A DNA stretch of 64,000 nt from Winslowiella toletana. Lineage in GTDB: Bacteria; Pseudomonadota; Gammaproteobacteria; Enterobacterales; Enterobacteriaceae. Numbering within the stretch: the first letter of the stretch is position 1; the number at the start of each line of letters is the position of its first letter. The stretch is taken from positions 4,278,001-4,342,000 of the forward strand of contig NZ_JAGGMQ010000001.1 of NCBI RefSeq assembly GCF_017875465.1, written 5' to 3'. This document shows positions 33,670 through 48,254 of this stretch, piece after piece. The notes beneath the pieces were generated by a model, which searched no databases, was not told the DNA's origin, and was given only the letters and a program-made list of their open reading frames with translations. The translations under genes and the position numbers were made by a program.

Positions 33670-36051
33670 ATGGTTACGTTTAATAAACCTGGGGCAGTAA
33701 AAACAATTATCATCATTCTCGCCATTATTGTGGCGGCTGTTGGTTTGTTTATGCTGGCTGGCGGTATTTACCTTATCAGTCTCGGTGGATCCTGGTACTT
33801 TGCGCCAGCAGGCTTAGTTATCGCCATTGCCGGAATATTGCTGGGATTGCGTCGTCCAACAGGTGCTGCACTATACCTTATCGCCCTTGCAGCCAGTGTT
33901 GTCTGGTCAATATGGGATGTCGGATTGATATTCTGGCCACTTGTATCGCGTCTTTTTGCTTTATCAGTATTGGCATTACTTATTCTGTTAATTGTTCCTT
34001 TTCTTAATTTCAGGCAGCGTCTGGCTCCCAGGAAAACCGCTTACAGCGTTGCGGGTATTATTTTTATTGCCTTAATAGCGACAGGCTGGAAAGCCTTCGA
34101 ACCGCAAACACTTGTGGCTGACAGGCATCCTCCAGCGCCTGTCGCCGGGAAGGCATCTGGCGCGAACTCCGGTCCTGAATGGCGCCATTATGGGCGCACG
34201 CCGGCAGGCACCCGCTATGCTACAGCCGAACAGATTACTCCGGAAAATGTAGCAAACCTGGACGTGGCATGGACATACCGTACAGGTGAAGTGCCAGAAG
34301 GTCCGCAAGCGCATGTCGTTACCCCCTTATTTGCCAACGGTATGCTTTATGGTTGCACGCATTCCAGCCAGATTTTTGCCCTCAATGCAGAAACCGGTCA
34401 GCAAATATGGCATTACAATCCGCATGCCAGCGGTAATTTTTTCCCGCGTTGTCGGGGGGTTGCCTTCTATGATGCCTCAACCGATTCCGGCAGCCCGCCC
34501 CAGGTCAGTGATCCTTCCGTCGTTTGTCGCCGTCGCGTTATCTCTACCACAGTCGATGCACGGCTGGTGGCGCTGGATGCGCAAACAGGCAAGCCCTGTG
34601 AAGACTTTGGTAAACACGGCATTGTTGACCTTCATACAGGAATGGGGACTTTCAAACCGGGATTCTATTTTCCTACCGCAGCCCCCACAGTGGTACGTAA
34701 CCTGATTGTGGTCGGTGGTCTGGTGCAGGATAACCATGAAACGGGTGAGCCGTCCGGCGTGATTCGCGCTTTTGATGTGCATTCTGGCGCCCTTGTATGG
34801 GCATGGGATTTAGGCAATCCGGCGATAACAGCGCTTCCTCCTAAGGGTGAAGGCTACACGCCTGGCACTCCGAATGTCTGGTCTACGCCAGCTTATGATG
34901 ACCAGCTTGGTTTGATCTATCTCCCTACCGGTAATGCCACGCCAGATTTCTGGGGCGGGCACCGATCGCCAGCAGCCGATAAATACTCGTCTTCGGTTGT
35001 GGCTCTTGATATCGCGACCGGTCGCGAGCGCTGGCATTTCCAGACGGTTCATCACGACCGTTGGGATTACGATGTGCCGTCGCAGCCGGCGCTTTATGAT
35101 GTTCCGGACGGCAAAGGCGGCATGATACCGGCACTGATTCAGACGACTAAGCGCGGTGAAATTTTCATGCTAGACCGTCGCACCGGTGTCCCTGTCACTA
35201 AGGTTGAAGAGCGTGTCGTGCCACAAGGCGGAGTCAGTGATGACCGCACTTCGCCGACGCAACCTTTCTCCGTTGAAATGCCTTCAATTGGCACTGAACC
35301 GTTGAAAGAATCTCGCATGTGGGGCATGACGCCGCTTGATCAGCTCGTTTGTCGCATTGAGTTCCGTCAGGCGCGTTATGACGGTGTGTTCACTCCCCCT
35401 TCGGAAAAGACCTCAATCTTCTTTCCGGGCTGGGCGGGCGGTATGAACTGGGGATCTTCATCAATTGCTGAAAATATCGGGTATTTATTGGTTAATGATT
35501 CGCGCATGGGGGTTCTGAATCGTCTGGTTCGTCGTCAGCAGTATGATACCAACGTTAGTGGTGACGGCACGCATGATGGCGGTGCTCCGCAGTATGGCAC
35601 TCCATGGGGTGTTGAGCAGTCGCGCTTTCTTTCGCCATTAGGTATTCCATGCCAGGAACCCCCTTATGGAACCCTGACCGCCATTGATCTTGCGACCAAA
35701 AAAATTGTCTGGTCCGTGCCGATGGGGACGGTTGAAGATACCGGGCCGTTAGGTATCGCCATGCACTTGCCTGTACCGGTAGGTTTACCCACTCTGGGTG
35801 GGCCGATCACTACGGCGTCAGGGCTGGTCTTTATGGCGGGAACCCAGGATTACTATATCCGCGCTATCGATATCAAAACGGGTCGTGAACTCTGGAAAGG
35901 ACGTTTACCGGTCGGCGGAGAGACTACGCCGATGACTTATACCGCGCAGAATGGTCGCCAGTATGTGGTGATAACTGCCGGAGGAAACCGCACCACGCCG
36001 ATCAGAGGCGACTACATCATTGCTTTTGCGCTGCCGCAGTCTGAGCAGTGA
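33670..36051 (+). CDS. gcd: Membrane-bound PQQ quinoprotein glucose dehydrogenase (GCD-like)
   Basis: The 793-residue protein has about five N-terminal membrane spans (residues 10-140) and a large periplasmic beta-propeller: EWRHYGRTPAGTRYATAEQI, HDRWDYDVPSQPAL, MAGTQDYYIRAIDIKTGREL and VITAGGNRTTP. The length matches E. coli Gcd (796). It oxidises glucose or other aldoses to lactones and passes electrons to ubiquinone, needing PQQ. No pqq biosynthesis gene lies in this window. It has its own ribosome site and is followed by an MFS carrier. The substrate could also be quinate or shikimate. Confidence 0.85.
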   Translation: MVTFNKPGAVKTIIIILAIIVAAVGLFMLAGGIYLISLGGSWYFAPAGLVIAIAGILLGLRRPTGAALYLIALAASVVWSIWDVGLIFWPLVSRLFALSVLALLILLIVPFLNFRQRLAPRKTAYSVAGIIFIALIATGWKAFEPQTLVADRHPPAPVAGKASGANSGPEWRHYGRTPAGTRYATAEQITPENVANLDVAWTYRTGEVPEGPQAHVVTPLFANGMLYGCTHSSQIFALNAETGQQIWHYNPHASGNFFPRCRGVAFYDASTDSGSPPQVSDPSVVCRRRVISTTVDARLVALDAQTGKPCEDFGKHGIVDLHTGMGTFKPGFYFPTAAPTVVRNLIVVGGLVQDNHETGEPSGVIRAFDVHSGALVWAWDLGNPAITALPPKGEGYTPGTPNVWSTPAYDDQLGLIYLPTGNATPDFWGGHRSPAADKYSSSVVALDIATGRERWHFQTVHHDRWDYDVPSQPALYDVPDGKGGMIPALIQTTKRGEIFMLDRRTGVPVTKVEERVVPQGGVSDDRTSPTQPFSVEMPSIGTEPLKESRMWGMTPLDQLVCRIEFRQARYDGVFTPPSEKTSIFFPGWAGGMNWGSSSIAENIGYLLVNDSRMGVLNRLVRRQQYDTNVSGDGTHDGGAPQYGTPWGVEQSRFLSPLGIPCQEPPYGTLTAIDLATKKIVWSVPMGTVEDTGPLGIAMHLPVPVGLPTLGGPITTASGLVFMAGTQDYYIRAIDIKTGRELWKGRLPVGGETTPMTYTAQNGRQYVVITAGGNRTTPIRGDYIIAFALPQSEQ

Positions 36052-36058
36052 GTCTGAT

Positions 36059-36078
36059 AGCCCGCTATCTGGCGGGCC
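36059..36078 (+). terminator. Short stem-loop between the quinoprotein and MFS genes
   Basis: GCCCGC and GCGGGC pair around TATCTG, followed by a moderately T-rich stretch (CGATCTATTATTTT). It may lower expression of the MFS gene relative to gcd. Confidence 0.45.
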
Positions 36079-36105
36079 GATCTATTATTTTAAGAGAAAT
36101 GGGTT

Positions 36106-37293
36106 ATGCAGAGTGAGTCGGTTCAGTCTGACGAATCAATGAGTTTTATGCGGATGTTGCTGACATTAATGCTGGTTGTTTTGTCCGGATTTTTAATTAT
36201 TGGCATCGCGCTGCCAGTGCTTCCACGTTACGTTCATCAGCAGCTGGGATTTGGCACCTTTACCGTCGGATTGGTGACGGGTGTGCAGTTTGCCGCGTCT
36301 CTGGCATCTCGCTTTATTGCCGGTCGTTATGCGGATCAATCTGGCGGGCGGCGGGCTATTTATCTTGGGTTATTACTGGCGATTGCTGGCGGCGTATTTT
36401 ACCTGATCTCGATACCCTTTGCCGCTCAGCCGATGGTTGCCATCGTTCTGGTATTGGCTGGCAGAGCTATTGTTGGTGGTGCGGAAAGCTTCATTATCAC
36501 CGGTGGCATGACGCTTGGGCTGTCACTGGCGGGAGGAAAACAAACAGGACGGGTTATCGCCTGGGTAGGAACCGCAATGTTTGCCGCTTTCGCCGTTGGT
36601 GCACCGTTTGGCACTTTTATTTTTGATCATTCAGGCTTTGAGTCCATCGCGATTACTACCGCGCTATTGCCACTCGCGGTAATGGCCGTGGTACGTATTC
36701 TGCCAGAACGCGTCGAACCTGCGAAGCAAAAGGGAACGCTTTCACAGGCTCTCTCCTCGGTCTGGCTACCTGGATTGGGTGCGGCTTTTAATGGTGTCGG
36801 CTACGCTGCGTTGCTCTCCTTTTCGGTATTACTGTATGCAGAAAAAGGCTGGGGAATGGGCTGGTTGCCGGTGACCGCATTTGCTGCCGCGTTAATCGCA
36901 GCACGGTTGTTCCTCGGCCAGTTAATCGATCAATCTGGTGGCATACGAGTGGGCATTGGGTTTTCGCTGGTGACAGCAGCCGGTCAGGCACTTCTATGGG
37001 CGGCCCCATCACCCTGGATTGCCGCAGCAGGCGCTGGATTAACTGGCGCCGGGTGGGCGATGGTTTATCCAGCCTTTGGTGCTGAAGCGGTACGCCGACT
37101 GGGTGGGGCGAACAAGGGGGTGGCAATGGCGACATACTCAGCATTTCCCGACCTGGCCATCGGCCTGGCCAGTCCGCTATTAGGATTGGTGGTTCCGGTG
37201 GATCAGATGGGCATGGCATTTCTCTGGAGTGCGCTACTAGTGATGATGGCAGTGCCTGTTGCTCTGGTGGCCAGGCAAAGATTTTCTGGCTGA
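36106..37293 (+). CDS. MFS transporter, YhhS/YfcJ-like
   Basis: The 395-residue product has about 12 spans and resembles the YhhS/YfcJ family: IIGIALPVLPRYVHQQLGFG, RFIAGRYADQSGGRRAIYLG, IAWVGTAMFAAFAVGAPFG and GGANKGVAMATYSAFPDLAI. Family members may export arabinose, glyphosate or other compounds. Following the quinoprotein dehydrogenase, it may import or export the lactone or acid product. The substrate is not evident. Confidence 0.8.
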   Translation: MQSESVQSDESMSFMRMLLTLMLVVLSGFLIIGIALPVLPRYVHQQLGFGTFTVGLVTGVQFAASLASRFIAGRYADQSGGRRAIYLGLLLAIAGGVFYLISIPFAAQPMVAIVLVLAGRAIVGGAESFIITGGMTLGLSLAGGKQTGRVIAWVGTAMFAAFAVGAPFGTFIFDHSGFESIAITTALLPLAVMAVVRILPERVEPAKQKGTLSQALSSVWLPGLGAAFNGVGYAALLSFSVLLYAEKGWGMGWLPVTAFAAALIAARLFLGQLIDQSGGIRVGIGFSLVTAAGQALLWAAPSPWIAAAGAGLTGAGWAMVYPAFGAEAVRRLGGANKGVAMATYSAFPDLAIGLASPLLGLVVPVDQMGMAFLWSALLVMMAVPVALVARQRFSG

Positions 37294-37326
37294 AATAGGC
37301 GGATAGGGTGGCGAATTAAATCCACA

Positions 37327-37356
37327 CTGATGAAATTTACTCATATATGCATTCAA
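37327..37356 (+). promoter_or_regulatory. Regulon element 3, upstream of the cupin operon
   Basis: CTGATGAAATTTACTCATAT followed by ATGCATTCA, 165 bases before the gene at 37521. The whole 190-base region is repeated before the second cupin copy at 61946. Confidence 0.75.
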
Positions 37357-37520
37357 TTTTTCAGGGTTAATGCTAATTAATTCATGGTGCATACTGGAAG
37401 TCCAATATGCAGCTGACAGCATTTACTGAAGAAGCGTTTCGGTACAGGCGTTTAAGTCTGACTGGCCTGAGTCACCTGCTGATTAATACAAATTTATCCA
37501 GACAGTTTTAAGGAAATGAG

Positions 37521-37925
37521 ATGACTACAATCAATAAAGCCGGATCACAAGCGTCAATGGTGGGTCCTGAAGACTGGTTTACCGGCACGGTTCGCATTGA
37601 TCCCATGTTTGCAGCCGATGAAAACGCGCGAGCCAGCGCTGGCCATGTCACTTTTGAGCCCGGAGCCCGCACTGCCTGGCATACGCACCCACTGGGTCAG
37701 CGCCTGATTGTAACGTCCGGCTTTGGTTACGTACAAACCTGGGGGGAGCCGGCACGCGAAATTCGTGCTGGCGATGTGGTCTGCATCCCGGCCGATGAAA
37801 AGCACTGGCATGGCGCCAGCGCGACTACCGCAATGACGCATATTGCCATTCAGGAAGCACATGATGGCAGTGTTGTTGAATGGCTGGAAAAAGTCTCTGA
37901 CCAGCAATATGGAGATACTGAATGA
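37521..37925 (+). CDS. Cytosolic cupin, hydroxynitrile-lyase (GtHNL)-like, copy 1
   Basis: This 134-residue protein is a compact cupin with the GtHNL pattern: [25 protein letters not shown] (H54, H56, Q60), then [20 protein letters not shown] with the third His. Such Mn-dependent cupins catalyse hydroxynitrile cleavage in vitro; natural roles are unclear. AAGGAAATGAG precedes the ATG. The stop overlaps the SDR start (ATGA). It is nearly identical to the second copy at 61946-62350. Confidence 0.85.
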   Translation: MTTINKAGSQASMVGPEDWFTGTVRIDPMFAADENARASAGHVTFEPGARTAWHTHPLGQRLIVTSGFGYVQTWGEPAREIRAGDVVCIPADEKHWHGASATTAMTHIAIQEAHDGSVVEWLEKVSDQQYGDTE

Positions 37926-38668
37926 GTAATAACATCACTGGCAAAGTCGTAGTGATCACTGGTGCCAGCAGCGGGCTGGGTGAATGCACCGCGCGTACAT
38001 TAAGTGCAAAAGGCGCGATAGTGGTGCTGGGCGCTCGTCGTATTGACCGACTTCAGAAACTGGTTCAGGACATTGAACGTGAGGGCGGCAAGGCGCTGGC
38101 GCTTGCAACTGATATGACTGAGAAAGCTCAGGTTGAAAAGCTGATGAAGGCAGCAGTAGATTCCTTTGGGCGCATTGATGTTCTCATTAATAATGCCGGG
38201 CTGATGCAGCAGTCGATGCTGGAAAGCCTGAAAGTTGATGAGTGGGATAATATGATTGATATCAATATCAAAGGCACTCTGTATGGGATTGCCGCCGCAC
38301 TTCCCATTATGAAAGAACAGAAATTTGGTCATATCATCAATGTATCCTCCATCGCGGGCCACAAGGTGACACCTGCTGGAGTCATCTATTGTGCAACCAA
38401 GCATGCCGTTCGCGTTATCAGTGAAGGGCTGCGCGCTGAGGTGAAACCTTATAATCTGCGCACCACGATCATCTCGCCAGGTGCTGTAGACACTGAGCTT
38501 ACCCATCACATCACTGAAGAGGGTGTTGCCGGGCAAATCAGGCAATTTTATGACGAACATGCGATTCCGCCATCCTCTTTTGCCAGCGCGGTAGAATTTG
38601 CCATCACTCAACCTGAAAATGTAGATATTAATGAAATCCTCTTCAGGCCAACCAGCCAGGAGATGTAG
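37922..38668 (+). CDS. SDR family oxidoreductase in the cupin operon
   Basis: The 248-residue product begins [20 protein letters not shown] and has NNAG (about 90), NVSSIAG, YCATK (catalytic Tyr/Lys) and ends [13 protein letters not shown]. It is a complete SDR closely related to the one at 21108. It overlaps the cupin stop, so they are translated together. A tandem stem-loop repeat follows. Confidence 0.88.
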   Translation: MSNNITGKVVVITGASSGLGECTARTLSAKGAIVVLGARRIDRLQKLVQDIEREGGKALALATDMTEKAQVEKLMKAAVDSFGRIDVLINNAGLMQQSMLESLKVDEWDNMIDINIKGTLYGIAAALPIMKEQKFGHIINVSSIAGHKVTPAGVIYCATKHAVRVISEGLRAEVKPYNLRTTIISPGAVDTELTHHITEEGVAGQIRQFYDEHAIPPSSFASAVEFAITQPENVDINEILFRPTSQEM

Positions 38669-38670
38669 CT

Positions 38671-39833
<1,163 letters not shown>

Positions 39834-40247
39834 ACATCAAATTTAGTGGGTTAATATTCATGCCTTATTGAAAGGAAGCGCAAGGCAAAAGCGTCAGCCA
39901 TAACGAGCTCCTCAGAAAACAACAGAAACTATCGCTCAATACATTTTTCGTCTGGAAGCAGCCTTAATTGTTTTGATGGATACAGTGCTGGGTAAGCGAT
40001 GGGATGGCGGGGCATGTGAAGGCATCTGTTGCCAGCTGTTAGTATGCGTCGGAGAGTGGAGTTATCCGGCAAGGTCTCATGCACTTATTGCAAGTGACAG
40101 CTAGGTGGTTGCTGGAAAAGGTGAATCCAGCCTGAAAATAGAAGACTAGGTAAACTGTAACTCAGCTACTGTGGGGGCAAATTTGGGGGCTTTTTTGTCG
40201 CATGGATAAATAAATGCTTTTTATTTCAATCTACTGCATAACGATTA
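39834..40247. other. Non-coding stretch left of the integration site
   Basis: No convincing gene. Just before the tRNA-Leu-like end it carries GGGGGCAAATTTGGGGGCTT. A similar GGGGC/GGGGGCTTTT pair occurs at 56143-56162 before the second repeat, consistent with the right end of related elements. The rest is unremarkable. Confidence 0.5.
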
Positions 40248-40266
40248 AAGTCCCGCCCCGGGCACC
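40245..40266 (+). repeat. tRNA-Leu-like 3' end (attachment site 1)
   Basis: TTAAAGTCCCGCCCCGGGCA then CCA resembles the T-arm and acceptor 3' end of a tRNA-Leu (compare TTCAAGTCCCGC...CCGGGTACCA). No 5' part of a tRNA lies upstream, so this is only the 3' part left by integration. An integrase gene starts downstream. Confidence 0.7.
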
Positions 40267-40778
40267 ATATAAAAGCAGAACTAAATCAATGTGTTATGTT
40301 GGTTTAGCAGAGCCACCCAGCGGGTGGCTTTGTGCTTTTAAGGTGCTTTCATAATATCCCTTCATAATATCTTCAGGCTATTACTGCCCCCCAACAACCG
40401 GAACTACAGCGATTTTTCGATTGTATCTGGCAGTTTGTTCAACATTCTTATGTCCAGATATAGCCTGCTTGTCGTATATCGTTCCAGTAAGATCAGATAT
40501 GCCTTTTGCTTTGAGGTCATGGAACGTGAAGTTAAAGTCTATATCCGGGAATTGTTCCTTGGCATCTTGCTTCGCTTTCATCCAACGACTGTTAAAGCCA
40601 TCCCTTGTATACTTCGAGCCTGATTGTTGGTGCATCACGTAAATAGTACTCGTGCCTTTGTTAAGAGGCAGGGCGCTGGCCAATTTGATGGCGGCTTCAA
40701 GTCGAGGACTCCAGCCCTTTATCTGCGCAACGCTGGTTTTGCTTTGCTTGATCAGTATGCCTTCTTCCATGAACTGAC
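40248..40778. repeat. Long direct repeat, left copy (att, tRNA terminator, int 3' end)
   Basis: This segment aligns with 56215-56716: the tRNA-like end, identical downstream sequence (ATATAAAAGCAGAACTAAAT), the terminator hairpin AGCCACCC-AGC-GGGTGGCT (40311-40329), and the 3' part of the integrase. The right copy has several indels and point changes. Confidence 0.85.
40311..40329 (+). terminator. tRNA-type intrinsic terminator
   Basis: AGCCACCC pairs with GGGTGGCT, loop AGC, followed by TTGTGCTTTT. It is repeated at 56277-56295 and is probably the native terminator of the tRNA-Leu gene carried along with the att site. Confidence 0.8.
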
Positions 40779-41390
40779 TTTTTTTCATTTCCAATACGTC
40801 AGCCTGGCGGGCGCAGCAAAGGTAAGCCAATTCCATCGCAATTTGCACTATAGGCGGGGCGATACTAAACAGGGCATTATACTCAGCATTTGTTACGTAC
40901 CGATCGCGTGCCACTTCTTTAAACTGCTTTACCCCCTTCGATGGATTCCCCTTCACCATGCCTCTTTCATAGCCCCAGCGGTACACACGGGAAATGAATG
41001 CCTTCTCCCTGTTAGCCTGGGTTCGACTTTTCACTCCGCGTTTATCCATATATTTGCGAATGTGTTCTGGCTTTATTGAGTCAGGGTGCATTTTCCCAAA
41101 CACAGAAAGAACTTTTAACGAATATTTTCGATAGTCCTTTTGCGTTTCAACTGACAATTCGAAGAAGTCAGCAGAGCTAAAGAACTTTTCTGCTAATCCT
41201 TCGAAAGCATCTTCATTCTTACGATCGTTAATCAGCGCTTCGTATGCCGCCCATACTTGCGACTGGCTGGATTCAAAGCCACATAGGCGGATTGCTCCAC
41301 CGTTCTTTGGCTTAAATTCAAATGCAGACCTTCCGCGATAAACGCGCGGAGGCATCCAGACATCTTCTTTATTCGACCGATTACGTGCCA

Positions 41391-41391
<1 letters not shown>
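40381..41391 (-). CDS. int: Tyrosine-type site-specific integrase
   Basis: The 336-residue protein has an N-terminal arm-binding part (VYRGRSAFEFKPKNGGAIRL), a core-binding SAM-like region (YRKYSLKVLSVFGKMHPDSI) and a catalytic domain with Arg in CCARQADVLEM, HDLKAKG (H-x-x-K/R), GHKNVEQTARYNR (nucleophile Tyr). It resembles phage integrases of the ES18/Gifsy type. It lies next to the tRNA-Leu-like end and faces it, the usual place for an integrase. It is intact and may still excise the island. Confidence 0.9.
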
Positions 41392-43536
<2,145 letters not shown>

Positions 43537-43599
43537 TAAAGTTTGTGCCTGGCTCTGCCGATATCATCCGATATATTTTCAATCTGGAACAGAAAGCCC

Positions 43600-44157
43600 A
43601 TGCTTTTAGATTCAACTTATCATCGACTTACTGCACTCTTCACTGTTATTTTACTGACAGGATGCTCTACCTTGCTGCCCCTGGATTACAGAGATTATGA
43701 AGGCAAGGATGCCGCTACAGTTGTCATAAAAAATCCAAAAGGTTTTGTTGGTACTTTCTATCTCTCTATCTATGAAAAGAAAGGTGCGTGCTTTGACAGA
43801 GCTGAACGTTACGAACTGGATTCAAATATACTTCCCTCAGAAGGGCGAGTTCTGACAGGGAAAGTTCAGCCAGGACGTCTAATGGCTTTTCAGCGACTCA
43901 CTACCACAGGATCGTTGGGTGACGGAACACAGGAGTACAACAGAGAGGGATATATAGAATCGAGGTGGGTTTCATTCATCCCGCAACCTGGAAAACACTA
44001 TTTTCTTGACCCTTACTATGGTGTGAGAGAAATCCCATCTGACTATACCGTAACCGTCTATACGGAACCGGCTAAATTATTTTCTGAATTTAAAACGCCA
44101 GTGGAGCCAAACTGGGATGCCACAAACCGTTGTAAGCACCTTATCGGCGGTAGTTAA
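43600..44157 (+). CDS. Putative lipoprotein
   Basis: ATG at 43600 gives 185 residues with signal MLLDSTYHRLTALFTVILLT followed by GC (lipobox LLTGC). The mature part (DYRDYEGKDAATVVIKNPKG, FYLSIYEKKGACFDRAERY, FIPQPGKHYFLDPYYGVREI) is beta-rich. It is of unknown function. It starts 100 bases beyond the IS21-like element and is not linked to any operon. Confidence 0.65.
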   Translation: MLLDSTYHRLTALFTVILLTGCSTLLPLDYRDYEGKDAATVVIKNPKGFVGTFYLSIYEKKGACFDRAERYELDSNILPSEGRVLTGKVQPGRLMAFQRLTTTGSLGDGTQEYNREGYIESRWVSFIPQPGKHYFLDPYYGVREIPSDYTVTVYTEPAKLFSEFKTPVEPNWDATNRCKHLIGGS

Positions 44158-44499
44158 TGTCTGAGGTAGTTTGGTGCCAAGAGCGGAAGTAGCACACGCA
44201 CCTTCACCGTACAGTAAACAGCGATCCGGAAATTAAGCGATCAGAGTTTGTCAGACACATTGCTGAACAGGTAATTCGTGTTAAATATGTAGGCAAACTG
44301 ATTAAAAAGTAGCGCAGCCATGGCAGTCCTTTTGTCAGGGTGGGTTTTCCCGATAATACTGACAAGCCTACGACTTCGATGTTCGATTAGAGGTAGTCGA
44401 GTTCTGGCACCTATATCAAAACGTACAGATTGAATGTTACCTTAGCCCCTTTAAAACATACCTAACGTAATTAACTGTAATCTGAAGTGATATTATTCG
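44158..44499. other. Non-coding stretch before the IS66 remnant
   Basis: No full gene is visible. A short frame ending at 44312 (KRSEFVRHIAEQVIRVKYVG) could be a gene fragment. The right part is AT-rich. Confidence 0.4.
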
Positions 44500-44918
<419 letters not shown>

Positions 44919-44936
44919 TCTCACCCTAACCATTAA

Positions 44937-46103
<1,167 letters not shown>

Positions 46104-46111
46104 CCACTACA

Positions 46112-46463
46112 GAACCAAGACCATGAGCACTATGGAAAAAATCCCTTTCATTACACGCACCCTTTTATAATCAGATCCGTGATTTTTAACTGCCCGGACA
46201 TGTAAAATATTCCCGGCCCGGTTTAAAAAAAGAGCCGCAGAGCTGCGGCCATCAGATTCAGAAAAGCCCAGTTACAGGGATATCAGGCTCCGCAAATACT
46301 GAAATGAAAAAATATTAATATGACTCTCGGAAATACGGGAAAATCCGGATTGCCGGAATGCAGTCACTCATTTTTGTTTGTTGTTATATTATTCCCCTGT
46401 TGCTGGCGTCATGGCTTAAAATTCATCTAAATCAGGCCGGTTATTCCGGCGTCACAGAAGGGA
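46112..46463. other. Non-coding stretch with a minus-strand terminator
   Basis: 352 bases without a gene, apart from the terminator at 46224-46250. The segment right of the IS end does not continue IS66. Confidence 0.5.
46224..46250 (-). terminator. Intrinsic terminator for the minus-strand membrane-protein gene
   Basis: On the minus strand: GCCGCAG and CTGCGGC stem (loop CT), then TCTTTTTTT. It lies 214 bases after the stop at 46464. Confidence 0.8.
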
Positions 46464-46718
46464 TCATGAAGCGACCTTTGTAAATCGTATAATAAAAGGG
46501 AAGAACAGGGACGATATTCCGGCCGCCATGATTAACTCTGAAACGCGCAAGTCAGCAAACAGGGCCCCTACAAACAGCACCGAGCCCAGAGTCACGGCGC
46601 AGCCGGCATCTCTCATAACAGAGACCCGATTCAGCTTTTCATTAGATTTGAGTGTGCCGGAAAGAAAACCGGCAAAACAGATCAGAACCGTCATCAGCAA
46701 AATATAAATCCCGTGCAT
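46464..46718 (-). CDS. Small membrane protein
   Basis: The 84-residue product has three hydrophobic segments: IYILLMTVLICFAGFLSGTL, CAVTLGSVLFVGALFADLRV and ELIMAAGISSLFFPFIIRF. This resembles small phage holins or uncharacterised inner-membrane proteins, but no family is certain. A 38-base inverted repeat lies 83 bases upstream of its start, a possible regulatory site. Confidence 0.5.
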   Translation of the reverse strand: MHGIYILLMTVLICFAGFLSGTLKSNEKLNRVSVMRDAGCAVTLGSVLFVGALFADLRVSELIMAAGISSLFFPFIIRFTKVAS

Positions 46719-46800
46719 GCTTCTTAAACCCAGAGAAAATCAACCTAAAACAGATACCCAAAAAACAGGATAAATAATAGCAAGATTTACTGAGGTGCAT

Positions 46801-46838
46801 AGGTAAAAATTACCAATTAATACAGGTAATTTTTACCT
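46801..46838. promoter_or_regulatory. Perfect inverted repeat upstream of the small membrane protein
   Basis: AGGTAAAAATTACC and GGTAATTTTTACCT (14-bp arms, loop AATTAATACA). It is 83-120 bases before the start at 46718 and could be a repressor operator or RNA hairpin. The surrounding 46719-47261 contains no other gene. Confidence 0.55.
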
Positions 46839-47261
46839 GAAAATGAGCATCAGCGGGCGGAATGAAAAACATGCCCAGTACTGCAACATTGCAATAAGAA
46901 AAAAATCAATGAACTAATCAGCATCGTCGTTTTTTAAAGCCGGGCTGGTTTTCATCATAATACTCTGCGGAAGATGCCGGTAAAAATATTTTATTCAAAA
47001 AACCATAAATTATTTTTGATGGTTACTTCCGGGTTTCAATACATCCGTTGCACCGGGCGTTCTGTTTTACGGCTGGCGCGAAATTGCACACCGGCAATAC
47101 TTTTATAAAATTTAATGGTATTTCGCGGCGCGGGTGATAATGATGATGAAGGTTGTCAGTTCGGAAGAACCAACCTGCGACACTGATGTCGTATTCCGTA
47201 ACGGCGTAATCAACCGCAGACAAGCGGCCGTTTAATCCACTATTACCATACGGAAACGCCA

Positions 47262-47657
47262 ATGAAAGAAGTTTGTCTTTTTATCAATATAATAATAACT
47301 TCCGGATGTGCTTTATCTGATAAGACATCCCGGCCCGTGGTTCAGAATCCTGTTTCTCAGGAGACTGTTGTTTCAGACAGCAGTCTGACGTCGGAACATG
47401 AAAAATTTCTCGGTTATATGCGGGCAGAACTTCAAATCACGGAAGAGCTTACGCAGTCATGCAGGCTGGCAGCGGAAGGTAAAAAAGTGAAAGCCCTTGA
47501 AACTTTAAAGAGAATCGACTGGAGAAAATCGGAGGTTAAAGTTTCGAAACCAGGAATCGACTACGACGGAATTATCGATTTCTTTTTACGGCGCACGGAT
47601 TTCAGTAAAGATTCGTGCCGGGATTACGCGAGCGTTTTATACAGGGATTCCGTATAA
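47262..47657 (+). CDS. Putative lipoprotein
   Basis: The 131-residue product starts MKEVCLFINIIITSGCALSD, with a short signal and lipobox ITSGC. The mature part is helical and charged (EHEKFLGYMRAELQITEELT; GIIDFFLRRTDFSKDSCRDY), with four cysteines in total. Function is unknown. No operon partner is seen. Confidence 0.55.
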   Translation: MKEVCLFINIIITSGCALSDKTSRPVVQNPVSQETVVSDSSLTSEHEKFLGYMRAELQITEELTQSCRLAAEGKKVKALETLKRIDWRKSEVKVSKPGIDYDGIIDFFLRRTDFSKDSCRDYASVLYRDSV

Positions 47658-48254
47658 TCAATTAACGCTCAGAACCCGGCACCAGACTTGTTACACTCAT
47701 TAAAATCAATATTATATCCACTGACTACAGTAGTCCGTGGATATCTGAGTCTCCCGCAGGGCGTATAAATTTAATCGGGCATTGCCCCGGTCCTGATGGT
47801 CACGCTTATATTATTGTAATTAATGATGTTACGGAACCCGTCCTCCCTGTAACGTGGCTCCTGTGAAGGCTGACGGCCACTCGTTAAGCGGATTTTTATT
47901 CTTCCGTACAGTCATATCCACTGGAGTTTGCCTTTATTCTTCAACTTGTTCAGGTCACCTGAATTACCTTTACTTTAAGATGCATGCCTCATCTGTCACC
48001 GGGCACTTGCTGCGCTCCCGGGGTGAGACAGCAAAAGCACTGCATAATTTCTTACCAGTCAGAAAATAACGCTGCGCTATTCTAACCTATACCAAAGTGC
48101 AGTACCCTGTTCCTGCTTTAAAAGGCAGTCCTGGCATACCTCTATTAAGTCACCCTTATGATTCGGGTAAAAAATACACTGTTCCGGGGCCCTGCCTGCA
48201 CTTATTTTAGCCACTGTATGATGCAAAATAACCTACGTTAAATGAGGGAACGTT
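47658..48254. other. Non-coding stretch of 597 bases
   Basis: I see no gene with a credible start. The plus-strand frame at 47854-48069 has odd composition and no ribosome site. The last part should hold the promoter of the PAS-LuxR gene (ATG at 48255, GAGGGAACG upstream). Confidence 0.45.

Noticed and set aside
40245..40266. A complete tRNA-Leu gene
   Set aside because: Only the T-arm/acceptor 3' part is present; no anticodon or D-arm lies upstream.
47023..47262. 79-codon minus-strand frame
   Set aside because: It needs a rare ATT start and overlaps the start of a lipoprotein gene; no family match.
47854..48069. 71-codon plus-strand frame
   Set aside because: Composition is not protein-like and it lacks a ribosome site.
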